From assembly GCF_004339765.1 (NCBI RefSeq), contig NZ_SMGO01000003.1:310001-374000 (forward strand): 64,000 nt of DNA, given 5' to 3'. Below, piece after piece: positions 43,849-53,717 of the stretch. The translations under genes and the position numbers were made by a program. The stretch is from Albibacterium bauzanense (lineage in GTDB: Bacteria > Bacteroidota > Bacteroidia > Sphingobacteriales > Sphingobacteriaceae). The notes under the pieces were generated by a model, which was not told where the DNA came from, searched no databases, and saw only the letters and a list, made by a program, of their open reading frames with translations. Position 1 is the stretch's first letter, and each line of letters starts with the position of its first letter.

Positions 43849-44955
43849 TTAAAGATTTTTTTCTAAGAACTGCTTCAAAGCAACTCCCCGTAAATTTTTA
43901 CCAATTATTTTGCCATCTGGATTAATTAGAAATGATGTTGGAATTGCTGTGATATTATATAATTGTCCGGCTCCGCTATTCCATTGCTTAAGATCTGATA
44001 ATTGTGTCCAGTCCAGCTTATCATCTTTAATCGCTTTTAGCCATGAAGCCCGATTTTCATCTAAAGAAACTCCTAATACTGTAAAACCTTTATTCTTAAA
44101 TCTATGATATTGACTGACAATGTTAGGATTCTCTTCGCGACAAGGGACACACCATGAAGCCCAGAAATCTAAGAGAACATATTGACCTTTTAGATCAGAT
44201 AGTTTAACGGCTTTTCCATCTGGAGTTAAAGAAGTAAAGTCAGGTGCATCTTGACCGATACTTAAAGGCTTTAATTCTTCCATATGTTTAACAAAAGATT
44301 GAACAAAAGGATTATTCGGAAATTTACTCTTTACTTCACTTGCATATTTAATTAGTTGTTCCTCATAGTTAGTTGGATCTATCGAAAACAAAAAGAGCAT
44401 GCTATAAAATCCAGCAAGGTTATCTTTATTCTCATTCGAAAACTGCAGAGTCTGTTCAGATATCTTCTGAATAGAGTTAAAGCTTTTTTCCATTAGTTCA
44501 TCCTGGATTACAGAAACTTCTTCTCCGCCATTTACTCTTTGTTCAAATTCATTTTGTAAAGCAGTTTGTTCTTCTTGAAACCTTTCACGGATTGCGCTAA
44601 GCTCTTGAAGTTTAGATGAAGTTTCGGATCCTTTAACAGAATATTGCGATGCGTCACTATTTAAATCAGTTTCAAATTCAACTTTATCTCCATTCTTCAG
44701 AACAAGCATATATGGCTTATATCCTATTACTAATGTATAGAGAGTAGCTTCTTTAGCTGTTTTTTCAAATTGGAACTTACCTTTGTCCAAAGTAATAGAA
44801 TCAACTACAGTCTCTCCTTCATACAATAATATTTTGTTAATATCGCCTACGTTCTCAACATAGCCACTGACTATAAACTTATCGTTACTTACAGTATTAC
44901 AAGATGCTAAAAGAAATAGGGAAATAATAGCCGTTAATAATAGTCTTATTTTCAT
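43849..44955 (-). CDS. TlpA-family thiol-disulfide lipoprotein with DUF4369 domain
   Basis: Starting at the ATG at 44955 gives a lipoprotein signal (MKIRLLLTAIISLFLLASC). About 368 residues: an N-terminal DUF4369-type beta domain (FIVSGYVENVGDINKILLYEGETVVDSI-type sequence in pieces), a helical linker and a C-terminal thioredoxin fold with the active-site WASWCVPCREE and the cis-Pro TAIPTSFL. It is a periplasmic redox protein. The long form to 44982 begins with TTG and overlaps the preceding gene. It follows another TlpA protein by 16 bp. Confidence 0.92.
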   Translation of the reverse strand: MKIRLLLTAIISLFLLASCNTVSNDKFIVSGYVENVGDINKILLYEGETVVDSITLDKGKFQFEKTAKEATLYTLVIGYKPYMLVLKNGDKVEFETDLNSDASQYSVKGSETSSKLQELSAIRERFQEEQTALQNEFEQRVNGGEEVSVIQDELMEKSFNSIQKISEQTLQFSNENKDNLAGFYSMLFLFSIDPTNYEEQLIKYASEVKSKFPNNPFVQSFVKHMEELKPLSIGQDAPDFTSLTPDGKAVKLSDLKGQYVLLDFWASWCVPCREENPNIVSQYHRFKNKGFTVLGVSLDENRASWLKAIKDDKLDWTQLSDLKQWNSGAGQLYNITAIPTSFLINPDGKIIGKNLRGVALKQFLEKNL

Positions 44956-44971
44956 TTTATATCGTATTTTA

Positions 44972-45589
44972 TTATTCTGCAATTAATTTACTAACAAATA
45001 CTTTAAACTCTTCATTGGAAAAATCCCCCATTCCTTCGTGCTTAAAAACTACTTTACCATATTTATTAAGAACCAATGTAGTTGGTATAGCTCCTCCCAT
45101 ATATGATGAGGGTATTGGACTTGCAGGTGTATAAACCGGTAAATCAAACTTTCTTTTATCCATAAATTTTTGTGATTTAGCAGGATTGTTATCAACATCA
45201 ACCATCAAAAACATAACCTTATCGTTATCTCTAAAATTTGAATAAAGCTTATTGATAGCTGGCATTTCAGCGATACAAGGAGGGCACCACGTAGCCCAGA
45301 AGTTAATAAAGACAACCTTTCCCTTTTGATCGGAAAGTTCAATGACTTCATCTTCCATATTCCTGAATAATATTTCCTCGTTATAGGCATTAGCATTGAT
45401 TTCTTCGACCAGATCTTTTGTTGATCCATCTGGTATACTTGGTTGAAATAAACCAATCTTCATTAGGTTCTGTATAACTATTCCTTTGAAATTTGGACTA
45501 AAAAGCATAGCCAATACAAAAACCATAAGGATTCCTGTAAAAATATTTGAAAGAGAAACCTTCTTCTTTAAATTCATTGTTGCGTTCAT
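44972..45589 (-). CDS. membrane-anchored TlpA-family thioredoxin
   Basis: A 205-residue protein with one N-terminal membrane helix (about 13-33) and a periplasmic thioredoxin domain with the active site FWATWCPPC and cis-Pro GAIPTTLVL. It keeps periplasmic thiols reduced, for example for cytochrome c maturation, in the related ResA/TlpA proteins. It is the first of a tandem pair with the DUF4369-TlpA lipoprotein 16 bp downstream. An in-frame second Met at residue 5 is an alternative start. Confidence 0.92.
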   Translation of the reverse strand: MNATMNLKKKVSLSNIFTGILMVFVLAMLFSPNFKGIVIQNLMKIGLFQPSIPDGSTKDLVEEINANAYNEEILFRNMEDEVIELSDQKGKVVFINFWATWCPPCIAEMPAINKLYSNFRDNDKVMFLMVDVDNNPAKSQKFMDKRKFDLPVYTPASPIPSSYMGGAIPTTLVLNKYGKVVFKHEGMGDFSNEEFKVFVSKLIAE

Positions 45590-45682
45590 TATATAATTAG
45601 ATATTCATGTAAAAGACAAATTCTCTTACATTTAATTCATTAATGCTTAAAATAGTAAAATGGAAATATAATAAGGATGGTA

Positions 45683-46081
45683 TTATATAATGATAGATCT
45701 ATTTTTCAAAAACAAAGGTATGTTATAAATAAAAAGCTTATTTCGATATTTTATATTAGAGCCTTTCCATGTATTTAAAATAGAAACAAACAGGTATAGA
45801 TTTAATAAGGTTAGAAGAAACGGAAGTGGCAAACTGTTGTTATTCGTTTTTGATAAATCTAAAAAAGTTGCCTGATTTATCTTTCCTTCAAATGAACAAG
45901 AAAGATTTTCATAAACAAAAGATTTAGTATTACTTGGTTGCTTAGAACTTTCTACAATCGAAAAGGACGCGCTTGATAAAATAGTTCGAATGGGGCAAGT
46001 ACCAGCCATCATGAAAAAAAGGCAAAGCAAAAGTACTATTGCTTTAACTTTATTATAAAAAGATGGAAGATGTTTGTCCAT
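45683..46081 (-). CDS. hypothetical protein with hydrophobic N-terminus
   Basis: A 132-residue protein. It has a signal-like or membrane helix near 11-30 (KAIVLLLCLFFMMAGTCP), a polar middle with one CSF motif, and a second hydrophobic segment near 84-103 (SLPLPFLLTLLNLYLFVSIL). I do not recognise a family. It sits between cobA (upstream, 27 bp away, same strand) and the TlpA pair, so it may be read from the cobA promoter. The ATG and same-strand context favour a real gene, but codon support is limited. Confidence 0.6.
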   Translation of the reverse strand: MDKHLPSFYNKVKAIVLLLCLFFMMAGTCPIRTILSSASFSIVESSKQPSNTKSFVYENLSCSFEGKINQATFLDLSKTNNNSLPLPFLLTLLNLYLFVSILNTWKGSNIKYRNKLFIYNIPLFLKNRSIII

Positions 46082-46108
46082 TAATTACTATGTTTCCTGC
46101 AAATTTAA

Positions 46109-46870
46109 TTAATAAATAGCATTCAAGCCATGGTTAGTAAGTAACTTATCTAATATTTTACTATCGGTTGCTAATTCTACCACGCCTCCAATTACAATAA
46201 TAGCGGGATTGCCTAATCCTTCAGTTAAAGCTGTTATGTTAAGGTCTTCCACTTTGCAGAATGCCTTCCGCTGATTTGGTAAAGATCCATTTTCAATAAT
46301 ACATGCCTGAATAGATCCTTTGCCGGCCTGTGAATATATTTGCGATATTTCGGCTAGCTTGCTCATGCCCATATAAATAACAATAGTTGCTTTGCTTTGA
46401 ACTGCTAAATATAAGTCTGTCGACAAGGATCCGTCCCGTCGAGTGCCAGTAATAACCCAAAAACCTTCACTGATTCCACGATATGTTAATGGAATATCAT
46501 TTAGACCACAGGTTTGCATGCTACTAATTCCTGGAATATAAGTAGCTTTTATACCGTTTTCTCGTGCAAATTCAAGTTCTTCAAACCCTCTACCAAAAAT
46601 ATAAGGGTCGCCGCCCTTCAATCTTACTACATTTCCTCTTGAAAGAGCATAAAATTTAATCAAATCGTTAATTTTTTCCTGAGTTATTGAGTTTTGATAT
46701 GGTTTTTTGCCAACATACACCTTTAAACAGCTTGAATTTGCAAGACTTAACACTTCTTTACTCACTAAATTATCATATAATATTGTTTTTGCATCCTTAA
46801 TTATCTTAAAAGCTTTAATTGTCAACAATTCTTTATCACCAGGGCCACATCCAACTATATAAAATTCCAT
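46109..46870 (-). CDS. cobA: uroporphyrinogen-III C-methyltransferase
   Basis: A 253-residue SUMT enzyme. The N-terminal FYIVGCGPGDKELLTIKAFKI holds the glycine-rich loop, followed by VRLKGGDPYIFGRG (SAM-binding signature 2) and PLTYRGISEGFWVITG. It makes precorrin-2, the precursor of sirohaem. There is no CysG-type dehydrogenase/chelatase fusion, so those steps must be elsewhere. It is divergent from nirB, whose product needs sirohaem, which explains the pairing. Confidence 0.95.
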   Translation of the reverse strand: MEFYIVGCGPGDKELLTIKAFKIIKDAKTILYDNLVSKEVLSLANSSCLKVYVGKKPYQNSITQEKINDLIKFYALSRGNVVRLKGGDPYIFGRGFEELEFARENGIKATYIPGISSMQTCGLNDIPLTYRGISEGFWVITGTRRDGSLSTDLYLAVQSKATIVIYMGMSKLAEISQIYSQAGKGSIQACIIENGSLPNQRKAFCKVEDLNITALTEGLGNPAIIVIGGVVELATDSKILDKLLTNHGLNAIY

Positions 46871-47069
46871 ATATTATTATTTATACTACAAATATTAACA
46901 ACCATTATATTATTTTAATACGATTATCCAATAATTACTAAAAAATATTTAAAATACTAACAAATTTTTCAATGATTATTCAAATTATATATAAATATAA
47001 TATATATTTGACATATAAAATTAATAGTTTATTGAATTATTCTATAAATAGTATAAAAAATACAATATT

Positions 47070-49583
47070 ATGAAGCAAAATAATATAATTTTAATCGGAA
47101 ACGGAATGGTAGGATACAAATTCTGCGAGAAGATGATATCCAAATCACATAATTTTAACATAACAGTTTTCGGCGAGGAATCTAGAAGAGCCTACGATCG
47201 CGTTCATTTAAGCGAATTTTTTAATGGGAAATCCTCAGAAGACTTATCTCTATGCACTAAGCAATGGTATTCTGACAGTGGAATCGAATTATATTTAAAT
47301 GATCCGATCGTCAGAATTGATAGAAATAATAAAATAGTTTATTCTGCTAAGGGCAAACAATTAACATATGATTATTTAATTATAGCAACTGGTTCAGCTC
47401 CATTTGTTCCTTCGATACCTGGAATTGATAAAGACGGCGTATTCGTTTATAGAACAATTGATGATTTAAAAAAAATTCACACATATGCCTCGAGTGCCAA
47501 AAAAGGGACTGTGATTGGTGGTGGACTACTAGGACTCGAAGCCGCGAAGGCTTTGATTGATCTTGAATTAGAGGAGGCGCATGTAGTAGAGTTTGCTCCA
47601 AGACTAATGCCAAGACAAATTGATGATCAAGCTAGTGGTATACTACAAACTCAATTAAAGAATTTAGGCTTACAAATATTTCTAAACAAGGAAACTATTC
47701 AAATTGAAGGTGAAGACAGAATCCAATCATTACAATTTAGAGATGGAAGTAATCTCAAAACTGAAATGCTCATTATTTCAGCTGGAATAAGACCTAGAGA
47801 TAAACTCGCTAAAGATTGCGGTCTTGAAGTTGGCAGCAGAGGTGGAGTTATAGTTAACGAATATATGCAGACTTCAGATTCAGCTGTTTTTGCGATTGGT
47901 GAATGTGCTCTGTTTGATGATAGTATTTATGGCTTGGTAGCTCCGGGCTATGAAATGGCTGATGTTGTGGTTAATAAACTAATAGGCAATCCTAAAACAT
48001 TTAAGGGTTTTGACATGAGTACCAAGCTTAAACTTATTGGTGTTGATGTAGCAAGCTTTGGAGACCCTTTTATAGCTGAACCTTATTCCAGAACAATTGT
48101 GTTTGAAAACAAATTGAGAGGAATATATAAACGCATGAATATTAGTAATGACGGCAAGCACCTTCTTGGAGGAATTTTAATTGGAGACGCATCGGCTTAT
48201 AACTTACTTCTACAGACAGTAACTAATAAAATCTTATTACCACCTAATCCTGAAGATTTAATCATAGAAGCCACTGAAAAGAAATCATCGGGCATTGGAG
48301 TTACCAACTTACCAGATGATGCCCTGATATGCAGTTGTGAAGGTGTCACTAAAGGCACTATATGCTCGGCTGTAACGGACCTGAAGTGCGAATCAGTTGA
48401 CGCTATTAAAAAATGTACGAAGGCAGGTACTGGCTGTGGAGGATGTGTTCCGATGTTGAAGGATCTAATGCTTCACACTATGAAATTAAATGGCAAATAT
48501 GTAAGAAATGTTGTATGTGAACATTTTGACTTAAGCAGACAGGAACTATACGATTTAATTAAAATACACAAACTAGATAACTACAATGACGTTTTAGACA
48601 ATTTGGGTAAAGGAGATGGCTGTGAGATATGCAAGCCATTGGTGTCTTCTCTGCTTGCTAGTATATGGAATGATATGATCCTAAAGAAAGGCAATGATAC
48701 GTCGCAAGATAGCAATGACCGATATCTTGCCAATATCCAAAGAGGGGGATCATATTCAGTTGTTCCAAGGATTCCCGGAGGAGAGGTCACCCCAGATAAG
48801 CTAATTGTAATCGGGAATGTAGCCAAAAAATATGGCTTATATACTAAAATTACAGGTGGTCAGCGTATTGATATGTTTGGTGCACACATGAATGATTTAC
48901 CTTTTATCTGGGAAGAACTAATTGCTGCCGGCTTTGAAAGTGGTCATGCTTATGGAAAAGGTTTACGAACCGTAAAAAGCTGTGTAGGAAGCACATGGTG
49001 TCGTTTTGGCTTACATGACAGTGTAAGTTTCGCCATTCAGATAGAGGAAAGATATAAGGGATTACGAGCTCCGCATAAATACAAATCAGCTGTTAGTGGC
49101 TGCATACGTGAATGTGCTGAAGCCCAAAGCAAGGATTTCGGAATTATCGCAACAGAAAAAGGCTGGAACTTATATGTATGTGGCAATGGAGGGAGTAAAC
49201 CGCAGCACGCCCAGCTGTTAGCAAGTGACATTGACAGTGAAACCTGCATCCGTTACATTGATCGGTTCTTAATGTTCTACATCAAAACTGCTGATCCTTT
49301 AACTCGTACTGCAACTTGGTTAAATAAAATGGAAGGAGGCATTGATTATCTGAGGAATGTGATTTTAAACGATAGTTTGAATATGGCTAAACAATGGGAG
49401 GATGAAATGAATCAATTCGTACAATCATATGCTTGTGAATGGAAAGCTGCAATTGAGGATCCTCAAATACGTAAAAGATTTAACCACTTTGTGAATGCTC
49501 CTGAAGAAAAGGACCCGAGTGTGAAGTTTGAAGAAATGCGCGGTCAGAAGAAAGTTGCAAACTGGTCAACAGTAACAGTATAA
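47070..49583 (+). CDS. nirB: assimilatory-type NAD(P)H nitrite reductase, large subunit
   Basis: An 837-residue protein with the full NirB layout. FAD/NAD domains occupy about 1-400 (IILIGNGMVGYKFCEKM, TVIGGGLLGLEAAKAL, then SAVFAIGECA). A BFD-like [2Fe-2S] domain follows with ICSCEGVTKG and CTKAGTGCGGCV, then a second Cys pair (CEICKP). The C-terminal sirohaem/[4Fe-4S] domain has CVGSTWC and CIRECAEAQ as the four cluster Cys. It reduces nitrite to ammonium in the cytoplasm. It is followed by nirD and a nitrite channel gene and is divergent from cobA. Confidence 0.97.
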   Translation: MKQNNIILIGNGMVGYKFCEKMISKSHNFNITVFGEESRRAYDRVHLSEFFNGKSSEDLSLCTKQWYSDSGIELYLNDPIVRIDRNNKIVYSAKGKQLTYDYLIIATGSAPFVPSIPGIDKDGVFVYRTIDDLKKIHTYASSAKKGTVIGGGLLGLEAAKALIDLELEEAHVVEFAPRLMPRQIDDQASGILQTQLKNLGLQIFLNKETIQIEGEDRIQSLQFRDGSNLKTEMLIISAGIRPRDKLAKDCGLEVGSRGGVIVNEYMQTSDSAVFAIGECALFDDSIYGLVAPGYEMADVVVNKLIGNPKTFKGFDMSTKLKLIGVDVASFGDPFIAEPYSRTIVFENKLRGIYKRMNISNDGKHLLGGILIGDASAYNLLLQTVTNKILLPPNPEDLIIEATEKKSSGIGVTNLPDDALICSCEGVTKGTICSAVTDLKCESVDAIKKCTKAGTGCGGCVPMLKDLMLHTMKLNGKYVRNVVCEHFDLSRQELYDLIKIHKLDNYNDVLDNLGKGDGCEICKPLVSSLLASIWNDMILKKGNDTSQDSNDRYLANIQRGGSYSVVPRIPGGEVTPDKLIVIGNVAKKYGLYTKITGGQRIDMFGAHMNDLPFIWEELIAAGFESGHAYGKGLRTVKSCVGSTWCRFGLHDSVSFAIQIEERYKGLRAPHKYKSAVSGCIRECAEAQSKDFGIIATEKGWNLYVCGNGGSKPQHAQLLASDIDSETCIRYIDRFLMFYIKTADPLTRTATWLNKMEGGIDYLRNVILNDSLNMAKQWEDEMNQFVQSYACEWKAAIEDPQIRKRFNHFVNAPEEKDPSVKFEEMRGQKKVANWSTVTV

Positions 49584-49604
49584 TCAAATACAAAAACAAT
49601 TACA

Positions 49605-49961
49605 ATGGAAACAATAGTCACAGAAACAACATGGTTTGCAGCATGCAGAGTAGAAGACGTTGTAGAAAATGGAGGAGTTTGTGTTAAATACGAAAACCAA
49701 CAAATTGCTTTATTCTATTTTACACGAAGAAACGAATGGTATGCAACGCAGAATGAATGTCCGCATAGAAAACAAATGGCTTTAAGCCGTGGACTGCTGG
49801 GCTCAACCGATGATGATTTAAAAGTTGCATGCCCCTTTCATAAAAAAACCTTTTCGATACGTACAGGTGAATGTCTTTCAGGAGATGAATGTTCTCTGGA
49901 AACCTTCCCTGTTAAAGTAGAAAATGGGATAGTCTATATTCAAGTACCTTTAAATAACTAA
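49605..49961 (+). CDS. nirD: nitrite reductase small subunit, Rieske-type
   Basis: A 118-residue protein with a Rieske fold and both cluster motifs, CPHRKQ and CPFHKK. Many NirD proteins lack cluster ligands, so keeping both makes this one likely to carry a [2Fe-2S] centre. It lies 21 bp after nirB and 4 bp before the channel gene and works with NirB. Confidence 0.93.
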   Translation: METIVTETTWFAACRVEDVVENGGVCVKYENQQIALFYFTRRNEWYATQNECPHRKQMALSRGLLGSTDDDLKVACPFHKKTFSIRTGECLSGDECSLETFPVKVENGIVYIQVPLNN

Positions 49962-49965
49962 TAAG

Positions 49966-50781
49966 ATGGATTACGTAACCCCAAAAGAAGTTGCATCTAC
50001 AATGATGAATGCAGCTCTAACAAAATCATCGTTATCGGTGAAAGATTTACTTATCAGAGGCAGTTTGTCAGGAGCTTTACTGGCTATTTCAGTTTGTCTG
50101 GCTTTCTTTGCCACCACACAAACCAATTTCACCTTAGCCGGAGCTATTATTTTTCCTGTTGGTTTCGTTATCATCGTTATCCTTGGCTTGGAGCTGGTAA
50201 CAGGAAGCTTTGCTTTGGTACCCCTTGCTTATCTGGAAAGAAAAATAAGCATGAGGACTATGATAAAATGCTTATTTTGGGTTTTTACTGGAAATTTAAT
50301 CGGTAGTGTACTCTTTGCCCTATTATATTGGGCAGCCGTTTCTGAATTAGGCACCATTGATACATTAGGTGCTATTGAAAAGATGATTGTAGCTGTTAGT
50401 GAGAAAAAGACAATTGGCTATGGACATAATGGCTTCGCTGGATTATTTACTGCTTTTGTAAAAGCAATTCTTTGTAATTGGATGGTGTGTATGGGAGTAG
50501 TAATGGCGATGACATCTAAATCTACCGTAGGAAAAATAATAGCAGCAGGTATTCCTATTTTCATGTTCTTTGCTCTCGGTTATGAACACGCAGTAGTAAA
50601 TATGTTCGTTATTCCAGCCGGTATGATGTTCGGAGCTCATGTAACTATTGGAGACTGGTGGTTTTACAATCAGCTAATTGTAACGTTAGGAAACATTGTA
50701 GGTGGCTTGCTATTCACAGGAATTGCAATTTATTATACATTCAAAACAAAAGAAGAACCTCTTTCATCATTAACGAAATAA
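49966..50781 (+). CDS. nirC: formate/nitrite transporter (NirC-like)
   Basis: A 271-residue membrane protein with six helices. The family blocks are LIRGSLSGALLAISVCLAF near the first helix, FVKAILCNWMVCMGVVMAM with the FNT signature KAxLCNWMVC, and the FFALGYEHAVVNMFVIPAGM block with the pore His. Position at the end of the nirBD operon points to nitrite as substrate. A strong terminator follows. Confidence 0.94.
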   Translation: MDYVTPKEVASTMMNAALTKSSLSVKDLLIRGSLSGALLAISVCLAFFATTQTNFTLAGAIIFPVGFVIIVILGLELVTGSFALVPLAYLERKISMRTMIKCLFWVFTGNLIGSVLFALLYWAAVSELGTIDTLGAIEKMIVAVSEKKTIGYGHNGFAGLFTAFVKAILCNWMVCMGVVMAMTSKSTVGKIIAAGIPIFMFFALGYEHAVVNMFVIPAGMMFGAHVTIGDWWFYNQLIVTLGNIVGGLLFTGIAIYYTFKTKEEPLSSLTK

Positions 50782-50833
50782 ATATTAACAAAAAAGGCCA
50801 CTGATCTCTTAGCGGCCTTTTTTGTTAATATTT
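50780..50833. terminator. bidirectional terminator after nirC
   Basis: A perfect 20-base inverted repeat (50780-50799 with 50814-50833) around a 14-base loop, with the A6GGCC / GGCCT6 core giving a T-run on both strands. It separates the convergent nirBDC and SusCD-phosphoesterase transcripts. Confidence 0.92.
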
Positions 50834-50841
50834 ACTCTAAT

Positions 50842-51807
50842 CTATTTTCTTTTGAACTTTGGTTGCACAATTTCAACATTCTCTATAGAATATGTTGACC
50901 CATCCTCTTTCGTCTTCTTATAATAAGGCGAATACATTTCAGCAGAAACAGTACCTGCATCTAGATCAAAATGTAATAGACGCAAATAGCCTCCTCCCAA
51001 ATCCTCATTTTGATAATTTTGAAGAACTTGATATATTTTGTTTCCATTTACTCCTTCATCTACTTTAAGAGCGGAGCTCATTACATGGCCACTTAAAACA
51101 AAACGGATATTTGGATAAAGCTTAACTAATCGATCAGAAACATATTGTGGACTAAAATCACCATACCCAGCGTTTCTATCTGCAATATCACCTTGTCCTG
51201 TTAGATAATAATGTGTCAATATGATAACATTATACTCATGATGTGCTTTAATGATATCTCCCGCCCAATTAATAGGCCCCTGACGAGGACAAAATTCTAA
51301 AGACACCACTAACCAATTAGCACCACCAGTTCTAAAGGTATAATAAGCATTATCACTCTTACCTTCTTCATACCTACCACGTTGAGCAATAAAACGAGAG
51401 GATGGAAAATAGGAATTAAATTTGGCAGTTTTACGCAGATTCTGATTAACATTTCCAGGTGCTGCACTACCATTGTATTCACCAACAGCTTCTGTATCAT
51501 GATTACCAACAGCAATAGCATAAGGAATACCATCATTATCTAGTCGATCAAACTGCGAACTAATAGTTTCCCATTGCGACAAGTTGTCAAAATTAGCGAC
51601 ATCTCCTACATGTAGTACTATAGGAATGTTTAATTTCTCTTTATTTTCCAGTATCCAGTCAAATTGATTTTTAAACATATTGAAATTCTCATCAATAGCA
51701 CTTTGTGAATCCGGAAATACAGGAATTGTAAACTTTTGTGCACGAACATCAAGTGAACAACCAAGCACAAAGAAAAGAATTAGTATACTATAGAGCTTAT
51801 TTTTCAT
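50842..51807 (-). CDS. secreted calcineurin-like metallophosphoesterase
   Basis: The ATG at 51807 opens a signal peptide (MKNKLYSILILFFVLGCSLDVRAQ) that may be a lipoprotein signal at Cys17. About 321 residues with the metallophosphoesterase motifs FPDSQ (in place of DxH), GDVANF, GNHDT, LTHYY and SGHVM. The D-x-Q start is seen in a known subgroup. The enzyme would act on a phosphate ester outside the cytoplasm. It is the last gene after SusC and SusD (48 bp gap), so it probably processes whatever that receptor pair takes up. The frame extends to an ATG at 51837. Confidence 0.9.
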   Translation of the reverse strand: MKNKLYSILILFFVLGCSLDVRAQKFTIPVFPDSQSAIDENFNMFKNQFDWILENKEKLNIPIVLHVGDVANFDNLSQWETISSQFDRLDNDGIPYAIAVGNHDTEAVGEYNGSAAPGNVNQNLRKTAKFNSYFPSSRFIAQRGRYEEGKSDNAYYTFRTGGANWLVVSLEFCPRQGPINWAGDIIKAHHEYNVIILTHYYLTGQGDIADRNAGYGDFSPQYVSDRLVKLYPNIRFVLSGHVMSSALKVDEGVNGNKIYQVLQNYQNEDLGGGYLRLLHFDLDAGTVSAEMYSPYYKKTKEDGSTYSIENVEIVQPKFKRK

Positions 51808-51855
51808 ATTCATTATTTTAAAAATAAATTGTATCATAAAGATTATTGTTGATTG

Positions 51856-53667
51856 TTATTTATATCTAGGGTTTTCTACTAAATTAGGGTTATTTGCAGT
51901 ACGCGCAAGAGTGATAGGAAGATAATAATGCTGACTTTCAAATATTGGTGGCTTTACTGCCCCATCAACGTTCAACCTTTTCTCCACTAAAAACTCACGA
52001 CTCGTATAATCCAATATGTAGCGTATCCCGCTTTGGTTTCTTGATAAATAATCCTCAGCAATTCTCCAGCGTCTTAAATCCCAATAACGATGACCTTCAA
52101 AAGCTAATTCCACACGTCTTTCATTGCGAACCTGTTCAATATTCAATGAGGTTAACTCTTTAATTCCAGCTCTTCTACGTACCTGATTTAATGCGTCCAA
52201 TGCTCCTCCTTCATTTCCTAAGGCATATGCTGCTTCGGCATGATTAAGCAAAATTTCGGCATACCGAAAAACAATGAAATCTTGTGTGGATCCAAAAATA
52301 CCAGCAGTAGAACTATTTCCATTATCCTTCTTCTCATCTAAATACTTAAGTACGCCAAAGCCAGTTTGCGTTACCTTTTGATCACCATTTGCAAGCACTC
52401 CATTATAGGACCCAGTTGTAAGTATTGTTCCATCCTCTTTCCTAACACCATTATAGAACTCTAAATTGCGACCTTGCCATTTAGTATCCTGTGTGTAAAC
52501 GGTTGCTAAAAAACGTGGGTCTTTTCCTGCCCATAACTCATCGATCGTAATCAATTTCCCTTTTAAACTTTCAAAGTCTAAAGTACCAGGTCTTCCATCA
52601 ATATATTCAAAGGCTTCAGCAAATTCCAGATAGGGCGCATCATGAATACCATTAGCCCAACCATTTGGGAAAGGGCACTGAAAATAATCATAAGACCAAC
52701 CTGCACCACTATAATCTTTATCACTACCGTCATGTTGAATAGCAAATATTATTTCAGAATTTCTCTTCGTCAAGAAAAGCTCCCTGAAATTTGCTGTCTT
52801 ATCCGGATTTTGATCATAAAGCTGAAATCTGTTATCACCAATAATTTGAGAAGATGCTTTCATGGATTCTTGATAATATCTATTCGCCTGACTCCTTTCT
52901 ATCCCAACAACTCCACCAAGCTCTACCGTACCATATTCTGCAATACTACCTGCATAAAGCGCTGCTCTGGAAATCAATGCCAAGGCTGCATAGCGTGATG
53001 GACGTCCCCAATTACTATCATCTATTTGGGAAAGGTCATTAAGTATTTCTTTTGCCTCTGAGATCACAAAATCATAGACTTCCTGTTCGGTGTTTCGTTT
53101 TGGATATAACTCTTCCTCTGGATCTGTACTTTGCTGAACTTTGGTTATCAATGGTACACCGCCATATCGCTTGACCATATAAAAATAATTAAAAGCTCTT
53201 AGAAATCTAGCTTCTGCTATTTTTTCTTTTTTAAACGTTTCACTTACTGTTGAAGATGGAAGATTTTCTATGATTTCATTCAAGGTGCGGATCACCTTAT
53301 AGGGTCTTTCCCAATATTCTAGCAGCCCCCCGTTAATTTTAAGCCCATTGACTTTATATTGATAAGCATTTCCTGAAAAATTAGAAGTGGACTTTGATTC
53401 ATCACTCACATTATTGACGTAAAAAATCGAGAAAAAGGGTTTACTTGAGTTCGCAACATCATCTGCTTCATTGTTCAATACTGTTGTATTGAGATATGCA
53501 CCTGTTAAATACGAGTCTACAAGTTTTTCATCATTCCATACAATAGTTTCTGGAATCACATCTAATGGTTCTTTATCCAATACATTACATGTTGAAAAAA
53601 TCAACATAAAGCTTGCAAGCATCCACCATCTAAAATATTTTGACTTATATGATAATTGAGTTTTCAT
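51856..53667 (-). CDS. SusD/RagB-family nutrient-binding lipoprotein
   Basis: A 603-residue surface lipoprotein with a lipobox (FSTC near 27) and the SusD features: DVIPETIVWNDEKLVDSYLTGAYLN near the N-terminus, AEARFLRAFNYFYMVKRYGGVPLI and the C-terminal LNHAEAAYALGNEGGALDALNQVRRRAGI and ELAFEGHRYWDLRRWRIA blocks. It caps the SusC barrel and binds ligand. The ligand is not deducible. It is encoded 50 bp after SusC. Confidence 0.96.
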   Translation of the reverse strand: MKTQLSYKSKYFRWWMLASFMLIFSTCNVLDKEPLDVIPETIVWNDEKLVDSYLTGAYLNTTVLNNEADDVANSSKPFFSIFYVNNVSDESKSTSNFSGNAYQYKVNGLKINGGLLEYWERPYKVIRTLNEIIENLPSSTVSETFKKEKIAEARFLRAFNYFYMVKRYGGVPLITKVQQSTDPEEELYPKRNTEQEVYDFVISEAKEILNDLSQIDDSNWGRPSRYAALALISRAALYAGSIAEYGTVELGGVVGIERSQANRYYQESMKASSQIIGDNRFQLYDQNPDKTANFRELFLTKRNSEIIFAIQHDGSDKDYSGAGWSYDYFQCPFPNGWANGIHDAPYLEFAEAFEYIDGRPGTLDFESLKGKLITIDELWAGKDPRFLATVYTQDTKWQGRNLEFYNGVRKEDGTILTTGSYNGVLANGDQKVTQTGFGVLKYLDEKKDNGNSSTAGIFGSTQDFIVFRYAEILLNHAEAAYALGNEGGALDALNQVRRRAGIKELTSLNIEQVRNERRVELAFEGHRYWDLRRWRIAEDYLSRNQSGIRYILDYTSREFLVEKRLNVDGAVKPPIFESQHYYLPITLARTANNPNLVENPRYK

Positions 53668-53717
53668 CTATTTGTTTTTATTTACTTTTATTAATGATAT
53701 CGATTTCTTGCACTTCA

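Noticed and set aside
46990-47020. CAAAT...ATTTG imperfect palindrome between cobA and nirB as a possible FNR/Crp site
   Set aside because: No TTGAT-N4-ATCAA or TGTGA-N6-TCACA match; in such AT-rich sequence the dyad is expected by chance.
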